From: Atherix ibis
Lineage: Eukaryota > Arthropoda > Insecta > Diptera > Athericidae
Reading direction: 5' to 3'
Length of the DNA: 64,000 bases
Assembly: GCA_958298945.1 (NCBI GenBank)
Contig: OY282605.1
Span: 21,740,811 to 21,804,810 of the forward strand
The first letter of the stretch is position 1, and every line of letters begins with the position of its first letter. Under the pieces are notes generated by a model. It was not told the origin of the DNA and ran no database searches. It saw only the letters and a program-made list of their open reading frames with translations. The position numbers and the translations under genes are program-made. Of this stretch, positions 46,601-58,455 are shown one piece after another.

Positions 46601-49545
46601 AAAATTATTTGTACTGAAAATTTTTTTTTTCTGAAAATTATTTTTATTGAAAATTATTTTTACTGAAAATTATTTTTAGTGGAAATTATTTTTACTGGAA
46701 ATTGTTTTTACCGAAAATTATTTTTATTGAAAATAAGTTTTACCAAAAATTATTTTTATTAAAAATTATTTTTACTGAAAATTATTTTTATTGAAAACTA
46801 TTTTTACTGAAATTTATTTTTACTGAAAATTTTTTTTAACTGGAAATTATTTTTACTGAAAATTATTTTTATTGAAAATATTTTTACTGAAAATTGTTTT
46901 TACTGGAAATTGTTTTTACTGAAAATTTAGTATTAGTGAAAACTATTGTATTTTACCTGAAAATTTTTTTTACTGAAAACTATTTCAACTGAAAATTATT
47001 TTTACTGGAAATTATTTTTACTGAAAACATTTTTACTGAAAATTATTATTAATGTAAATTATTTTTACTGAAAATTAGTTTTACTGGAAATTATTTCTAT
47101 TGAAAATTATTTTTATTGAAAATTATTTTTACAAAAAATTATATTTATTGAAAATTATTTTTATTGAAAATTATTTTTACTGAAAATTATTTTTAGTGGA
47201 AATTATTTTTACTGGAAATTGTTTTTACCGAAAATTATTTTTATTGAAAATAAGTTTTACCAAAAATTATTTTTATTGAAAATTATTTTTACTGAAAATT
47301 ATTTTTAGTGGAAATTATTTTTACTGGAAATTGTTTTTACCGAAAATTATTTTTATTGAAAATAAGTTTTACCAAAAATTATTTTTATTAAAAATTATTT
47401 TTACTGAAAATTATTTTTACTGGAAAATATTTTTATTGGAAATTATTTTTACCGAAAATTATTTTTATTGAAAATTATGTTTACTGAAAATTATTTTTAT
47501 TGAAAACTATTTTTACTGAAATTTATTTTTACTGAAAATTTTTTTTAACTGAAAATTATTTTTACTGAAAATTATTTTTATTGAAAATATTTTTACTGAA
47601 AATTTTTTTTACTGGAAATTGTTTTTACTGAAAATTTAGTGTTAGTGAAAACTATTGTATTTTACCTGAAAATTTTTTTTACTGAAAACTATTTCAACTG
47701 AAAATTATTTTTACTGGAAATTATTTTTACTGAAAACATTTTTACTGAAAATTATTATTAATGTAAATTATTTTTACTGAAAATTATATTTATTGAAAAT
47801 TATTTTTATTGAAAATTATTTTTACTGAAAATTATTTTTAGTGGAAATTATTTTTACTGGAAATTGTTTTTACCGAAAATTATTTTTATTGAAAATAAGT
47901 TTTACCAAAAATTATTTTTATTAAAAATTATTTTTACTGAAAATTATTTTTACTGGAAAATATTTTTATTGGAAATTATTTTTACCGAAAATTATTTTTA
48001 TTGAAAATTATGTTTACTGAAAATTATTTTTATTGAAAACTATTTTTACTGAAATTTATTTTTACTGAAAATTTTTTTTAACTGGAAATTATTTTTACTG
48101 AAAATTATTTTTATTGAAAATATTTTTACTGAAAATTGTTTTTACTGGAAATTGTTTTTACTGAAAATTTAGTGTTAGTGAAAACTATTGTATTTTACCT
48201 GAAAATTTTTTTTACTGAAAACTATTTCAACTGAAAATTATTTTTACTGGAAATTATTTTTACTGAAAACATTTTTACTGAAAATTATTATTAATGTAAA
48301 TTATTTTTACTGAAAATTAGTTTTACTGGAAATTATTTCTATTGAAAATTATTTTTATTGAAAATTATTTTTACAAAAAATTATATTTATTGAAAATTAT
48401 TTTTATTGAAAATTATTTTTACTGAAAATTATTTTTAGTGGAAATTATTTTTACTGGAAATTGTTTTTACCGAAAATTATTTTTATTGAAAATAAGTTTT
48501 ACCAAAAATTATTTTTATTGAAAATTATTTTTACTGAAAATTATTTTTAGTGGAAATTATTTTTACTGGAAATTGTTTTTACCGAAAATTATTTTTATTG
48601 AAAATAAGTTTTACCAAAAATTATTTTTATTAAAAATTATTTTTACTGAAAATTATTTTTACTGGAAAATATTTTTATTGGAAATTATTTTTACCGAAAA
48701 TTATTTTTATTGAAAATTATGTTTACTGAAAATTATTTTTATTGAAAACTATTTTTACTGAAATTTATTTTTACTGAAAATTTTTTTTAACTGGAAATTA
48801 TTTTTACTGAAAATTATTTTTATTGAAAATATTTTTACTGAAAATTTTTTTTACTGGAAATTGTTTTTACTGAAAATTTAGTGTTAGTGAAAACTATTGT
48901 ATTTTACCTGAAAATTTTTTTTACTGAAAACTATTTCAACTGAAAATTATTTTTACTGGAAATTATTTTTACTGAAAACATTTTTACTGAAAATTATTAT
49001 TAATGTAAATTATTTTTACTGAAAATTAGTTTTACTGGAAATTATTTCTATTGAAAATTATTTTTATTGAAAATTATTTTTACAAAAAATTATATTTATT
49101 GAAAATAATTTTTATTGAAAATTATTTTTACTGAAAATTATTTTTAGTGGAAATTATTTTTACTGGAAATTGTTTTTACCGAAAATTATTTTTATTGAAA
49201 ATAAGTTTTACCAAAAATTATTTTTATTAAAAATTATTTTTACTGAAAATTATTTTTACTGGAAAATATTTTTATTGGAAATTATTTTTACCGAAAATTA
49301 TTTTTATTGAAAATTATGTTCACTTAAAATATTTTTACTGAAATTTATTTTTATTGAAAATTATTTTTATTGAAAATTTCTTTTATCTGAAGTTTTTATT
49401 AAATGGAAATAATTTTTACCGAAAATTTTTTTTACTTAAAATTAGTTTTACTGAAAATTATTTTGACTGAAAATTATTTGTACTGAAAATTTTTTTTTTC
49501 TGAAAATTAGTTTTGCTGGAAATTATGTTTACTGAAATTTTTCCT
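43608..49545 (+). repeat. Short-unit AT satellite, array 3, with higher-order repeats
   Basis: About 5.9 kb built of 'tttttactgaaaattat' units. A diagnostic variant ('aatttagt[g/a]ttagtgaaa' then 'actattgtatttta') recurs near 44181, 44731, 45361, 46070, 46924, 47631, 48166 and 48874, at steps of about 550, 630, 709, 854, 707, 535 and 708 bases. Three steps of about 708 bases indicate a homogeneous higher-order unit. A still longer duplication links about 46450-46625 with about 49320-49500 ('ctgaagtttttattaaatgg'). Confidence 0.93.
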
Positions 49546-50432
49546 GAAATTGCCTTTAATATTATAGATTTTTTTGATAATTTTAATAGTTCATGCATTC
49601 TGAACACGATTACGCTTATTTTTGCTTTTTTTAAAACTAATTATTAGTTCTATTTCAGCTTATAATATTAATATTAAAAAAATTATGAATGAGTATAATT
49701 ATTTTAATAATTTTCATTCCAAAATATCAATTTTTTCATGCAGTTAAAAAATTAATATTAAAATAAGATCAGTTAGCGAAATGATTATAAAATTTTGAGA
49801 AAATACCAAAACACAGTAAGTTTTCGAATTCAATTTTTTTAATAAACTTTTTATATCAAATTTTTCATAATTCCTATTGAAGAAATATTTTTAATTTTAT
49901 TCTGGTAGATAATAAAAATAATTTGTACATAAAATTGGAAAAATGTACTTATTTTTATTGTTATTATTTTTCGTATCATGTTCATCCAGAAATTTTTTCA
50001 TAATTTTTACGAAGCTTGATAAAAAAATTTCTTTATGCAATTTGATATTGTTTTTATGTGTAAAATTTTTTTTTGTTAGGAAATGTTCAAAGTTTTGTTA
50101 TTATGAAAAGAATTGGTAATAAAACGTTTTATATTGTTTTAAAAACATTTAAAGTTTCTAATTTTCAGAAATAGTTAAGTTATGCTAACATTCAAATTTA
50201 CTACTTATTAACTAATTCCATCATAAAGAATTCTTAGAAAAATTAGATACTAAATAGCATAAACTGAACGATTCGCAAAAGATTTAACGATTTCTTAAAA
50301 GCATGGATTCGTACACATGAACTCATTTGTTTATTTGAATTTAAAAAAATCTGATTTGTTCTCTACTGAAAAATTTGTTAATAAAACTGAATTAATGTCT
50401 ATTATATACAATACAATTTTTAATTTGTTTAG
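49546..50432. other. End of K2P intron 1
   Basis: AT-rich, ending in 'tttaatttgtttag', an acceptable acceptor for exon 2. Nothing else was recognised. Confidence 0.6.
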
Positions 50433-50533
50433 GTCCAGCTGAAGCGGATAGGATGCGTGATGTTAGAAGAGAAAGATATGAATTTTTGGGGAAATTCCGG
50501 GAGCTGGTCGATCATCCAGACATGAAAAATAAG
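50433..50533 (+). CDS. K2P potassium channel, exon 2 (extracellular cap helix)
   Basis: A 101-nt exon between TTAG (to 50432) and AAG|GTAAAT (50533/50534). It completes the codon split after exon 1 (G|GT, Gly) and reads PAEADRMRDVRRERYEFLGK, then FRELVDHPDMKNK, ending in phase 0. In K2P channels the stretch after TM1 forms the extracellular helical cap; this charged helical sequence fits. No cysteine is present, so the inter-subunit disulfide at the cap apex known in TWIK-type channels has no partner in this exon. Confidence 0.85.
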
Positions 50534-50670
50534 GTAAATCGAGAAGTCAACATCAATTTTATGTTGTTTTTTTTACAATTAAAATTAGTTTTTTCTACAA
50601 TTTTTATGTAAGAACACTAAAGAATGGACATTTATGTAATAAGTAATTAGGTAATATTCACTATCAAATG

Positions 50671-51552
50671 AAGGATTATTCATTCTTTAGTTTGGAAAGT
50701 AAAGTTAAATAAAATGCATTTGAAATCCAGATTTTTGTAAAATTTTATCGAAGTTCTTATTGTTTAAATATTAGATTCGAATAACTATTACAAGACATCT
50801 TGCAGAACTCAATCCTATTAAGATAGTTTTTGATTACTCTTTCGCTCATTTCGGACTATAATTTCACAAATGTTGGCTTTTAAATGATCTAAACTTGAAA
50901 GATAATCTGCATAAATACGATTTTTAGCATAAAAATGCCTTATATAAAAATAAGTCAAATGGCGTTAAATCGTACGATCTTGGAGGTCAATTAACATAAC
51001 CAAATCCCCAAATTACCCTTTCTGGGAACTTTTCTCGAAATAAAGCCACAAGTTGTCGAAATAAAGCCACATATATGATTTTTAAGTTCCGGCTGAAAAA
51101 AAGTCAGGTTACCATACGGCAATAGCGCTTAGAATTAACGTTAACGGTGTCTCCTTCTCGATTTCAAAACAAATACGGGCCAATTACACCTTTGGTTCAA
51201 ACTCCACGCCAGACAGCCACCATTTTTCGCAGATACAATCGCTTTTCTATAGTCATTGTTGGGTTTTCAGAGCCTCATATATAACAACTTTGCTTTTTGA
51301 CGTATCCATCGAGCAAGTAATGAGCCTCATCGCTAAAGACAGTTTCAAAGCATGTTGTTCCAGGACTCAATTGGCTTGACGTTGTGCTATTTATAATTGA
51401 TAAAACGATAAATAATATAAAATGGCAGACATTTTACTAAACATATTTTACTTCAAATGATAACTAAATTTGACAGCTGTCAAAAAAAGGAGCTTTTTTT
51501 GACAGCTGTCAGAAAAAGGGGCTGTTCTTTAAATTTCAAAATGGATAATCCG
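50671..51552 (-). mobile_element. Family D element, most complete copy (about 0.88 kb)
   Basis: The left end 'ggattattcattct' and the right end (reverse complement of 'aaaatggataatcc') form an imperfect terminal inverted repeat. On the minus strand, relics of a DEAHYLLDGYVK-type motif, SENPTMTIEKRLY-like and GVWFEPKVXLARICFE-like blocks are visible with stops. They resemble Tc/mariner transposases related to the DD41D group. Near the right end 'tttgacagctgtca' occurs twice (51474, 51499). It is too short to be autonomous. Confidence 0.72.
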
Positions 51553-52215
51553 TTATGTGAGTGAGGGTGAACTGAGTGCTACAGGATGGACATATAGGAT
51601 ATATGCTCTTGAAAAGGAAAACCATAAATATGAGAAGTATATCCACTCCTGATTCTGAGATGCTTACAAAACCAGAATTTTATTATGGATTTATAGTGTA
51701 AACTGGTTTATTGGTGGTTGCTCAATGAGCTGACAAAAATGAGTCACTATTGGACCAGTCTATGTGTCTGTGAATAGGTAATCGTTGGGTTGCCATTATG
51801 TTAGTAAGCGGGTTAGATTGAAGACGATTTTGGGCACGGTTTTTCCAGGAAATCCACACAAATTTTTGGGCTTATGACCAAAATTTTTACATAGCCAGTA
51901 AATCCACATAATTCAACACGTATGCTATGTTAAGTTGCATAGGACTGTACTGTCCGAACCTCGAAAAAGATAACCCAATATTATCTAAGTTGAAAAATTT
52001 CTGATATCCGATTTTTACTTTTCATAGTATTTGATCAAGAACAATATTATTTAATTATAAGGGTACTGAACAAAACCAAATATTTATCAAGTTAAGTGGC
52101 AATAATCTAAGTAAAAACTATTTTTAAAAACAATTTCTTAAATTACCTGTTATTACTTATGATTATGAGCAGTTAGGATAAAAATGATTATTAAAATTAT
52201 GAATATTTGATATAA
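51553..52215. other. K2P intron 2, nothing recognised
   Basis: Mixed AT-rich sequence without a supported feature. Confidence 0.5.
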
Positions 52216-52700
52216 TAGCTGTCTTTCATTGGGAAAATTTTGCTACTCACAAGTACTTCTAGCTTCTCGCAGCTACTCTTACTCATACAAATAAGTAAAT
52301 TCCATGAGTAGTTACGCATACAATTTACGGTAGGGGATTTTAGTTCCCAAAATGAAAATAGATCGCTTAGCGGATTCGTTGGTTATGTTGAAGTGTCATA
52401 TTTTTGTTTTTATTGTTTATGTTTAATTTATTGTAAAAATATTCCTCTTTTCGGTTGGCATAAACATTTATTAATGCTTTACCCTCGTTATAGATCCAAT
52501 TTTTAGTCATTATGTAATAATTATCAAGTTCAAAGGTTGTACGAAACACATTCACTTCACTTCACGTTGACAAGCTGAATATACTCAGTATTGTTGTTGA
52601 CTATTTTGAGGTTATATTTTACTTCTGTCAGTAAATTTTGCGTTCAATTGGGCATCTACTCCGAAGTACTTGTGAGAAGCAAAATTTTCCCAATGGAAGA
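52216..52700. mobile_element. MITE-like element with about 40-bp terminal inverted repeats
   Basis: The left end 'ctgtctttcattgggaaaat' continuing to 'ctcacaagtactt' (about 52220-52259) is matched by the reverse complement of about 52664-52703 ('aagtacttgtgagaagcaaa' onward). The arms are about 40 bases with two mismatches. The interior has no transposase. The target duplication is not clear, so the superfamily is unknown. Confidence 0.75.
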
Positions 52701-53283
52701 CAGATAATTATGAGGGGGAGGAAAGTTAGCTATATTTCTGGATGTAGCAAAAGCTTCTGATAATGTCTGCCATGAAGGATTAATCAATAAACTGAAGAAG
52801 CATCTCCCAATTCACTATTCGGATACATTAAAATCTTACATTTCAGAAAGATACTTCAGAATAAAACAAGAAGGAGCTTACTCGGAATTAATTTATATCA
52901 AAGGTGGAGTACCCGAAGGTAGAGTACTTGGCCCAATCTTGTTCACGTTTCTATTCTTTGTTAGAAAGCAATACAATTGTGTGGCTACACAGGACAAAAC
53001 AACGAAGAATAAACAATGTTATTATAATCAGCTATAGGTCAAATAGAAAGCTGCTCCAAAAAATTAAGGATAAAATTAAATGAATCCAAATCAGTTCATG
53101 TAGACTTCATCAATCTGTCAATAATATACAAATACTAAATTCCAATAGGATGAAATTCTACTTTGTCAATAGAAAATAAATTTCTGCTTTACAAGCAAGT
53201 CCTTAGAATTGTATGGGCATGCAGCATCCGACTTTGGAGATGTATCAAATAAAGTAATTTTAATGGGGATCTAGAAATTGATA

Positions 53284-54160
53284 CGAGGTCTGTTCAAAAA
53301 ATATCGCGAATTTTGTGTTTTTTTCAAAAATCAATAATTTGTTCATGAATATTTATTTTGTCCCCTTCAAAGTAATCCCCACTAGATATTATACACTTGT
53401 CCCAACGTTTTTTCCAATCTTCGAAGCACTTTAAAAAATCATTTTTTTGTGATCTTGCTCAGCTCCTCCTTCGATGCCGTCTTTATCTCCTCAATCGTAG
53501 CGTAGCGTCGTCGTTTCATGGGGCTCTTCAGTTTCGGGAACAAGAAAAAGCCACAGAGCGAGCCAGATATGGGGAATACGGTGGCTGCGGCATTATTAAT
53601 GTATTATTTTTGGCCAAAAATTCGCGCACAAGCAACGATGTGTGAGCAGGGGTGTTATCATGGTGCAAAAGCCAATTTTTGTTTTTCCACAAATGCGGGC
53701 GTTTCTGGCGAATGGCTTCGCGCATTTTGCGCATAACATGCAGGTAATATTCCTAATTGGCCGTGTTACCCTGTGGCAAGAACTCATGATACCCCTATAA
53801 TCGAAGAAAACTGTAAGCATAACCTTCACATTCGACCGAACTTAGCGCTTTTTGTCGTTCTAGGCCCTCTGAGAACATTTTGTACCACCGATAAATGTTG
53901 CTTCGGTCCAAGGTAGTTTCACCATATGCCACAGTCAATATTCGAAATGCGTCCACGTAATTAATTTTGTTTTTCACAGAAAGTTTGATACAGATTCTTT
54001 GATCCATGAACTTGTCGGCATAAGTGAGAGACATGAGCTGAACTTGTCGGCATAAGTGAGAGACATGAGTACCAACATAACGCGACAAAAAAAAATCGAA
54101 AATCGAATATACGTAACCCGCGGAAACTTAAAATTCCCGATACTTTTTGAACAGACCTCG
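53284..54160 (-). mobile_element. Mariner element, family C, copy 2 (internally deleted)
   Basis: Inverted ends 'cgaggtctgttcaaaaaata' and 'gatactttttgaacagacct' then 'cg' are flanked by TA on both sides (53282-53283, 54161-54162). The length is 877 bases. A 30-base segment ('gaacttgtcggcataagtg' onward) is duplicated in tandem at 54007-54067. It is inserted in the Jockey relic. Confidence 0.87.
53324..54007 (-). pseudogene. Mariner transposase pseudogene, family C copy 2
   Basis: The N-terminal part (MDQRICIKLSVKNKINYVDA; GETTLDRSNIYRWYKMFSEG) is joined by an internal deletion to the region after the first catalytic Asp (VKVMLTVFFDYRG). Then come KRPHLWKNKNWLLHHDNTPA with the second Asp and MPQPPYSPYLARS, where the usual SPDLAP is changed. 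Frame changes near 53830 and 53590 inactivate it. Confidence 0.85.
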
Positions 54161-54428
54161 TACTGTACAGAACATACTAAAACAAATAGCCGAAAGGCAC
54201 GAACAAAAACTTCGACTATCAAACCCCAAGACGACAAAGGCATAACATGCAAACTCTAAAGGGTTAAACACTTTGATCTGGTATAAATACAATTTCTAAA
54301 AAAAAAATTAAAAATATTTTTTAAAAAACGAAATATTCACTAAAGTTTTCTGTAGCCTTAAAAATATTTTCCTTGTTATCGTTGATAATATCCTAAGTGA
54401 CTTATTGTGTTTGGTTTTATATTTACAG

Positions 54429-54579
54429 TCGGATATTGAATGGGAAGGTCTTGTTTTGCAGCTAATGAGAGAGGCTAAAGATGTCTTCGCTAATGCCGAT
54501 ATCGATTTGGAACAGAAGAAAAGTGAATGGGCTTTTTCGAATGCCGTCTTCTATTGTGGTACGGTTTTTACAACAATCG
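54429..54579 (+). CDS. K2P potassium channel, exon 3 (pore helix 1 and start of selectivity filter)
   Basis: A 151-nt exon between TTTACAG (to 54428) and ATCG|GTAAGT (54579/54580). It enters in phase 0 and leaves in phase 1. It reads SDIEWEGLVLQLMREAKDVF, then the second cap helix, then WAFSNAVFYCGTVFTTIG: the first pore helix and the TTIG start of the K+ filter, whose following Y/F-G must be in exon 4 beyond this window. The filter split immediately after TTIG agrees with the protein frame. About 250 residues of the channel are encoded in the window; TM2-TM4 and the second pore are not. Confidence 0.88.
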
Positions 54580-56412
54580 GTAAGTACAATCGACCGTAAA
54601 ATATTTCATCACCTTCAATTTTATAAACACATAAACGAGAAAAACCCATTCTATTTTTTTACTACGCCTTTAAAAAAAAAATATGTTGAAGAAAAACGCA
54701 AATAATATCAAATTTTTGTGATTTTGGTTTTGTTCAACAAAAAAAAGAAGAAGAAGAAAAACTAGAATAAATTTTCATATTTTCCGAATGTTGGGACACA
54801 TCAAAAACATTCAAACATTTGGTTCACGTTTCCGAAAATATGCGGATCACCAGCCAGCCCACATTTTGTTTTTACAAATTGTGCCAAAATAATATAATTT
54901 TTTTTTTTAAAGTGGTGGCGACATCGGTATTATCATTTTAGAATATGTTTAGTTATACAACAACTAGTGATAATAATAATAAATAATGAGAATGGATTTT
55001 ACAATAAACGTTTTAAATGCAAAGATTTAATTTCGAAAAGCATACAATTTAATTGTGATAACATAAATTAACAAGAGTAAATTTTAAGCCAAGACACATT
55101 CACTGTCAAATTAACCAAAAAAGAAAAAAAGTCAAATTTGGTTTTTTTTCTTAGCCTTTCCTTTTTAAATATAAAATTAATTGTGAAAATGGAAGAAAAC
55201 AAATTATATTTAAGTTTTCTTAATATATTCTACAACATAATATATTAGTTATGTAAAAATTTTAAGAAAAAAAATCGCAAAATTACAGAATTTCTTATGT
55301 GTTGAAGGTCTTTCAATATTTTTGGGATGAACATGAGTGGAATGCTCATATTACTCAGTCAACTAATAATAACTTTGTCCTAAAGTGTTGATCTGTTCGG
55401 AATTGGTTTACTCTTATTTTCGAAAATATGTATAATAAAATATTTATTTATTTTCCAATATTTAAAAATATTTAGGATTTCTTTCAAATTGACTCTATAA
55501 ATTTTTCATTCAAATAACTAAGAACATCAATAAAATGTAGAAATAAGATTAAAATTTCACCTTTCAATATTAGCGATGAAAGTTTAATTTTTCTAAAATT
55601 TAAAATTCCCCTTTCTCTCCTCTTTTTACTGTTAATGTTCCATTAATACATTTTAAAATAAATTTAAGAAAAATTAAAAAAAAAATTAACAAAATTATAT
55701 CGAATTCCAAATTGATAGAAAATATATTAATGGGATTTGTTCAATAAATCAAATAATATTTTTACATAAAGAAAAGTATTCCAAAATAAACATTTATGAC
55801 ATTAGTAAAAAAATATTTTTTATATTTTTAAATTAATGAAAACACAAATGTCAGACAGAATTAATAAAAAATAAATTTAAAAGAATTTGTTTGTACAAAA
55901 AATAAAAAATTTAAAATATTTTCGAATATCTTATAAATTGTTTTTTCTTCTCATAATTTATAGGATAAACATTATCATTTTTCTTATATTTTACTAAATT
56001 TATTGAACTCTTTTTCTATAGTCGTATTATTATCTGAATAACAAGCAACTAATTATTTATTGATTGTTTATTCAAATTTTTTTAAAACTTTTCTATATAA
56101 AAGTTGACAGAAGAAATGTTTATTCCTTTGATTTGACAGCAGCTTCATGGAATATTGAATGAGTTTATTGTTAAATATAAAAGATGGCGTTGGCACTTCT
56201 TCTTAAGGCGGACATTTTTGACTTCTCGTTATATATTAATTCGACTTTATATATTTAGTTTAGATTAGAAAACTAGTAAATAAGCTTCTACATAAAATTT
56301 TTTCCAATTTATTCAACAAAAAAAACTTTAGAAAAATTACATATTTTTATGAAAATGGGTAAATTTTGAAAGACTTGTTCGAAAATACTTTAATTATTAA
56401 ATAAAAACAAAT
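54580..56412. other. K2P intron 3, AT-rich, nothing recognised
   Basis: Begins with a GTAAGT donor. No coding or repeat feature could be supported apart from simple A/T tracts. Confidence 0.55.
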
Positions 56413-58455
56413 TTGGAAGCGGCTATCTATGATAACATTGCGTTTTATGCAGTTTTTAAATTTGATGGGTCCCACATCCGTAAACCTCATTGTGGCATCT
56501 CTCCTTTTAGGGCAGGTCAATATTATGGTGAGCTGCAGTTACTGTGGATGATGGTAGATATTACAGAAATCATCCTAATATCATTATATTCAGTGACACC
56601 CACAGAGCCCTAAAAGCCATTCGGGGTCCATCCAGTGATCCTATGCTCAGAATAATTCTGTTATTTAACACAGTATGCCTATCGTTAGACATAATATCAC
56701 GGATCGCCTATGACCATTGGGATTGGGATACGCCCAATCTGCGCATAACAGATCTGTACATATAATGGATTTAATGAGCTTAGCTGACTAGATCCAGATA
56801 TTTTCACCCAGCTCGCTCAAATCCAAGTTTCAGCGCTCTAGTACAACTTCAATTTATTTCCTAAATTACTTTATGTAATCAAACATCCAGATCGGTCTCC
56901 TCCATATGCAACGTTGCCTTAGCACACCTTCTCTTTTAACCCACCGGTTTTACCTAGTCGGTTCCATCTTCATTGTTCCGTCCTATACTAGAACCTCTCA
57001 ATTCTCGTTATGGCAAGTGGCCTCAGTATCTAGTAGACCATTTCCCTCGTTTTCAACTCACACCTCTTGTGCTTCCTTCTGGTCCCACCCCTGACCAGCC
57101 ACAACCACATTAGTTCCGGCCGTTGCTTACATTCAGTAACTCTACCTAAACCCCTACTATCATCTGCAGTGATAGCACTCGGGATAACTGGTAACCCTCA
57201 CCTACAATCTAGAAGACTATACCCGCGATGTAGGTATTAAACCACAGCCACCACGTTTCAGCCAAAGGCACCCCATCTTTTCGATTAGGCACAGTAGTGT
57301 CTTTCAATTACGTGAGGCACCTGATCTCCATAGTACCAGTTTTCTTTTAAGAGTACTTGGTCGGGACTTCTACTCAAAGAGCAATACTAAGGAACATTGT
57401 AAACTCCTAGGCACTGTAACGCCGGCTTAGGATCTCGAGTTCACCAAGATCATTGTTTAATCGTTCTCCTAGAAAATGGCCTCTTGCGGAATGATCCTCA
57501 TTAGTGGAATGTTATTTAACGTGGCCTACCTATTAGTAGATATAATACCACGAGCTGCTAACGACAATTGGGATTGAGATATGCTCAATCAACGTGAAAA
57601 GAGACCTATACATGTGTTATATTTTGCCATTGCAGCTGACTAGGTCGAGGTAGTTGTCCGCATCTCAATTGATATCCTAGCTCGATAACCAACACTTTAT
57701 CGTCCTAGCTCGCTTCAATCCAACCCATTCTTTTTTGACTTTTTACTTAGGCCACTCTTCTTCAATCCAACCCATTCTTTTTTGACTTTTTACTTAGGCT
57801 TCATCTTCTTTCATTTTCATTTTCTTCTTCTTCTTCTTAACCATCTTTGAGTAAAATGGCTTCCACATCCCTGAACTTATTTGGGGAATCTTCCATTTTA
57901 GGAGAGTCATACAGCCCTGAAAGCCTTTCATGGCCTTTCAACCTGCTTAACAACAGGAGTATTAAATTGCGTTGGGGATATACGGACTGGACAAGTATAT
58001 ATATGCGTAGATATACGGACTGGACAAGTAGCGAACAGTTTCTTTCGAAATCAGTTTACTGCACAACCTTATTAAAGTTCTTGTCACAAAAATGGCTCAG
58101 AATACGGACAGGATATTCATAAACTACCCTCTTCCCATCTGCCCATCATGTGAAATTCAACTCACTATCACTAATCTTCTAATGAAATGTCACCTTACCC
58201 AACATTTCATTTCTTATATGAGATTCCCTTCATTTACAACCTTTTAGATACCTTTTCAAAGACCTATTTTTAATTTCTTGAAACAAACTGACATGCTCTA
58301 CAAAATCGGACCACTTCCAACTTACCAAAGACCAATGTCATCAAATCCAAACAATTACACGTTACCAAATGGCCTCATGGCCGTGGCGCTGAATGTTACT
58401 CCCTCGTTCATGTCATTGGGAACTTGTACATAAAAACAGATAAATAACTAAGCCA
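56413..58455 (+). mobile_element. Non-LTR retrotransposon debris (RNase H and zinc-knuckle parts)
   Basis: An RNase H-like stretch (NIIIFSDTHRALKAIRGPSS, 56568-56625) is partly repeated at about 57490-57600 ('tgttatttaacgtggcc' and 'gacaattgggattgagat'). A C-terminal zinc knuckle reads PICPSCEIQLTITNLLMKC (58130-58190), with the His ligand replaced by Asn. A probable 3' end follows ('atggccgtggcgctgaatg'). It is too decayed to assign a clade. The same family appears at 60960-61945 and, inverted, in 58780-60300. Confidence 0.55.
57716..57805. repeat. Tandem duplication of about 47 bp followed by (TTC)n
   Basis: 'caatccaacccattcttttt' then 'tgactttttacttaggc' occurs twice in a row, followed by a (ttc)n run at 57822-57838. 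Confidence 0.85.

Larger units (their letters stand above)
52711..54262 (+). pseudogene. Jockey-type non-LTR reverse transcriptase remnant, split by a mariner
   Basis: The first part (52711-53283) reads GKLAIFLDVAKASDNVCHEG, LKSYISERYFRIKQEGAYSE, then GGVPEGRVLGPILF, the palm and fingers of a Jockey-clade reverse transcriptase. LRIKLNESKSVHVDF and KFLLYKQVLRIVWACSIRLW follow. The YADD-type catalytic box is deleted between GPILF and the LNESKS block. After the mariner (53284-54160) a C-terminal piece resumes (ILKQIAERHEQKLRLSNPKT) and a short A-rich stretch follows near 54298. It lies in K2P intron 2. Confidence 0.82.
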
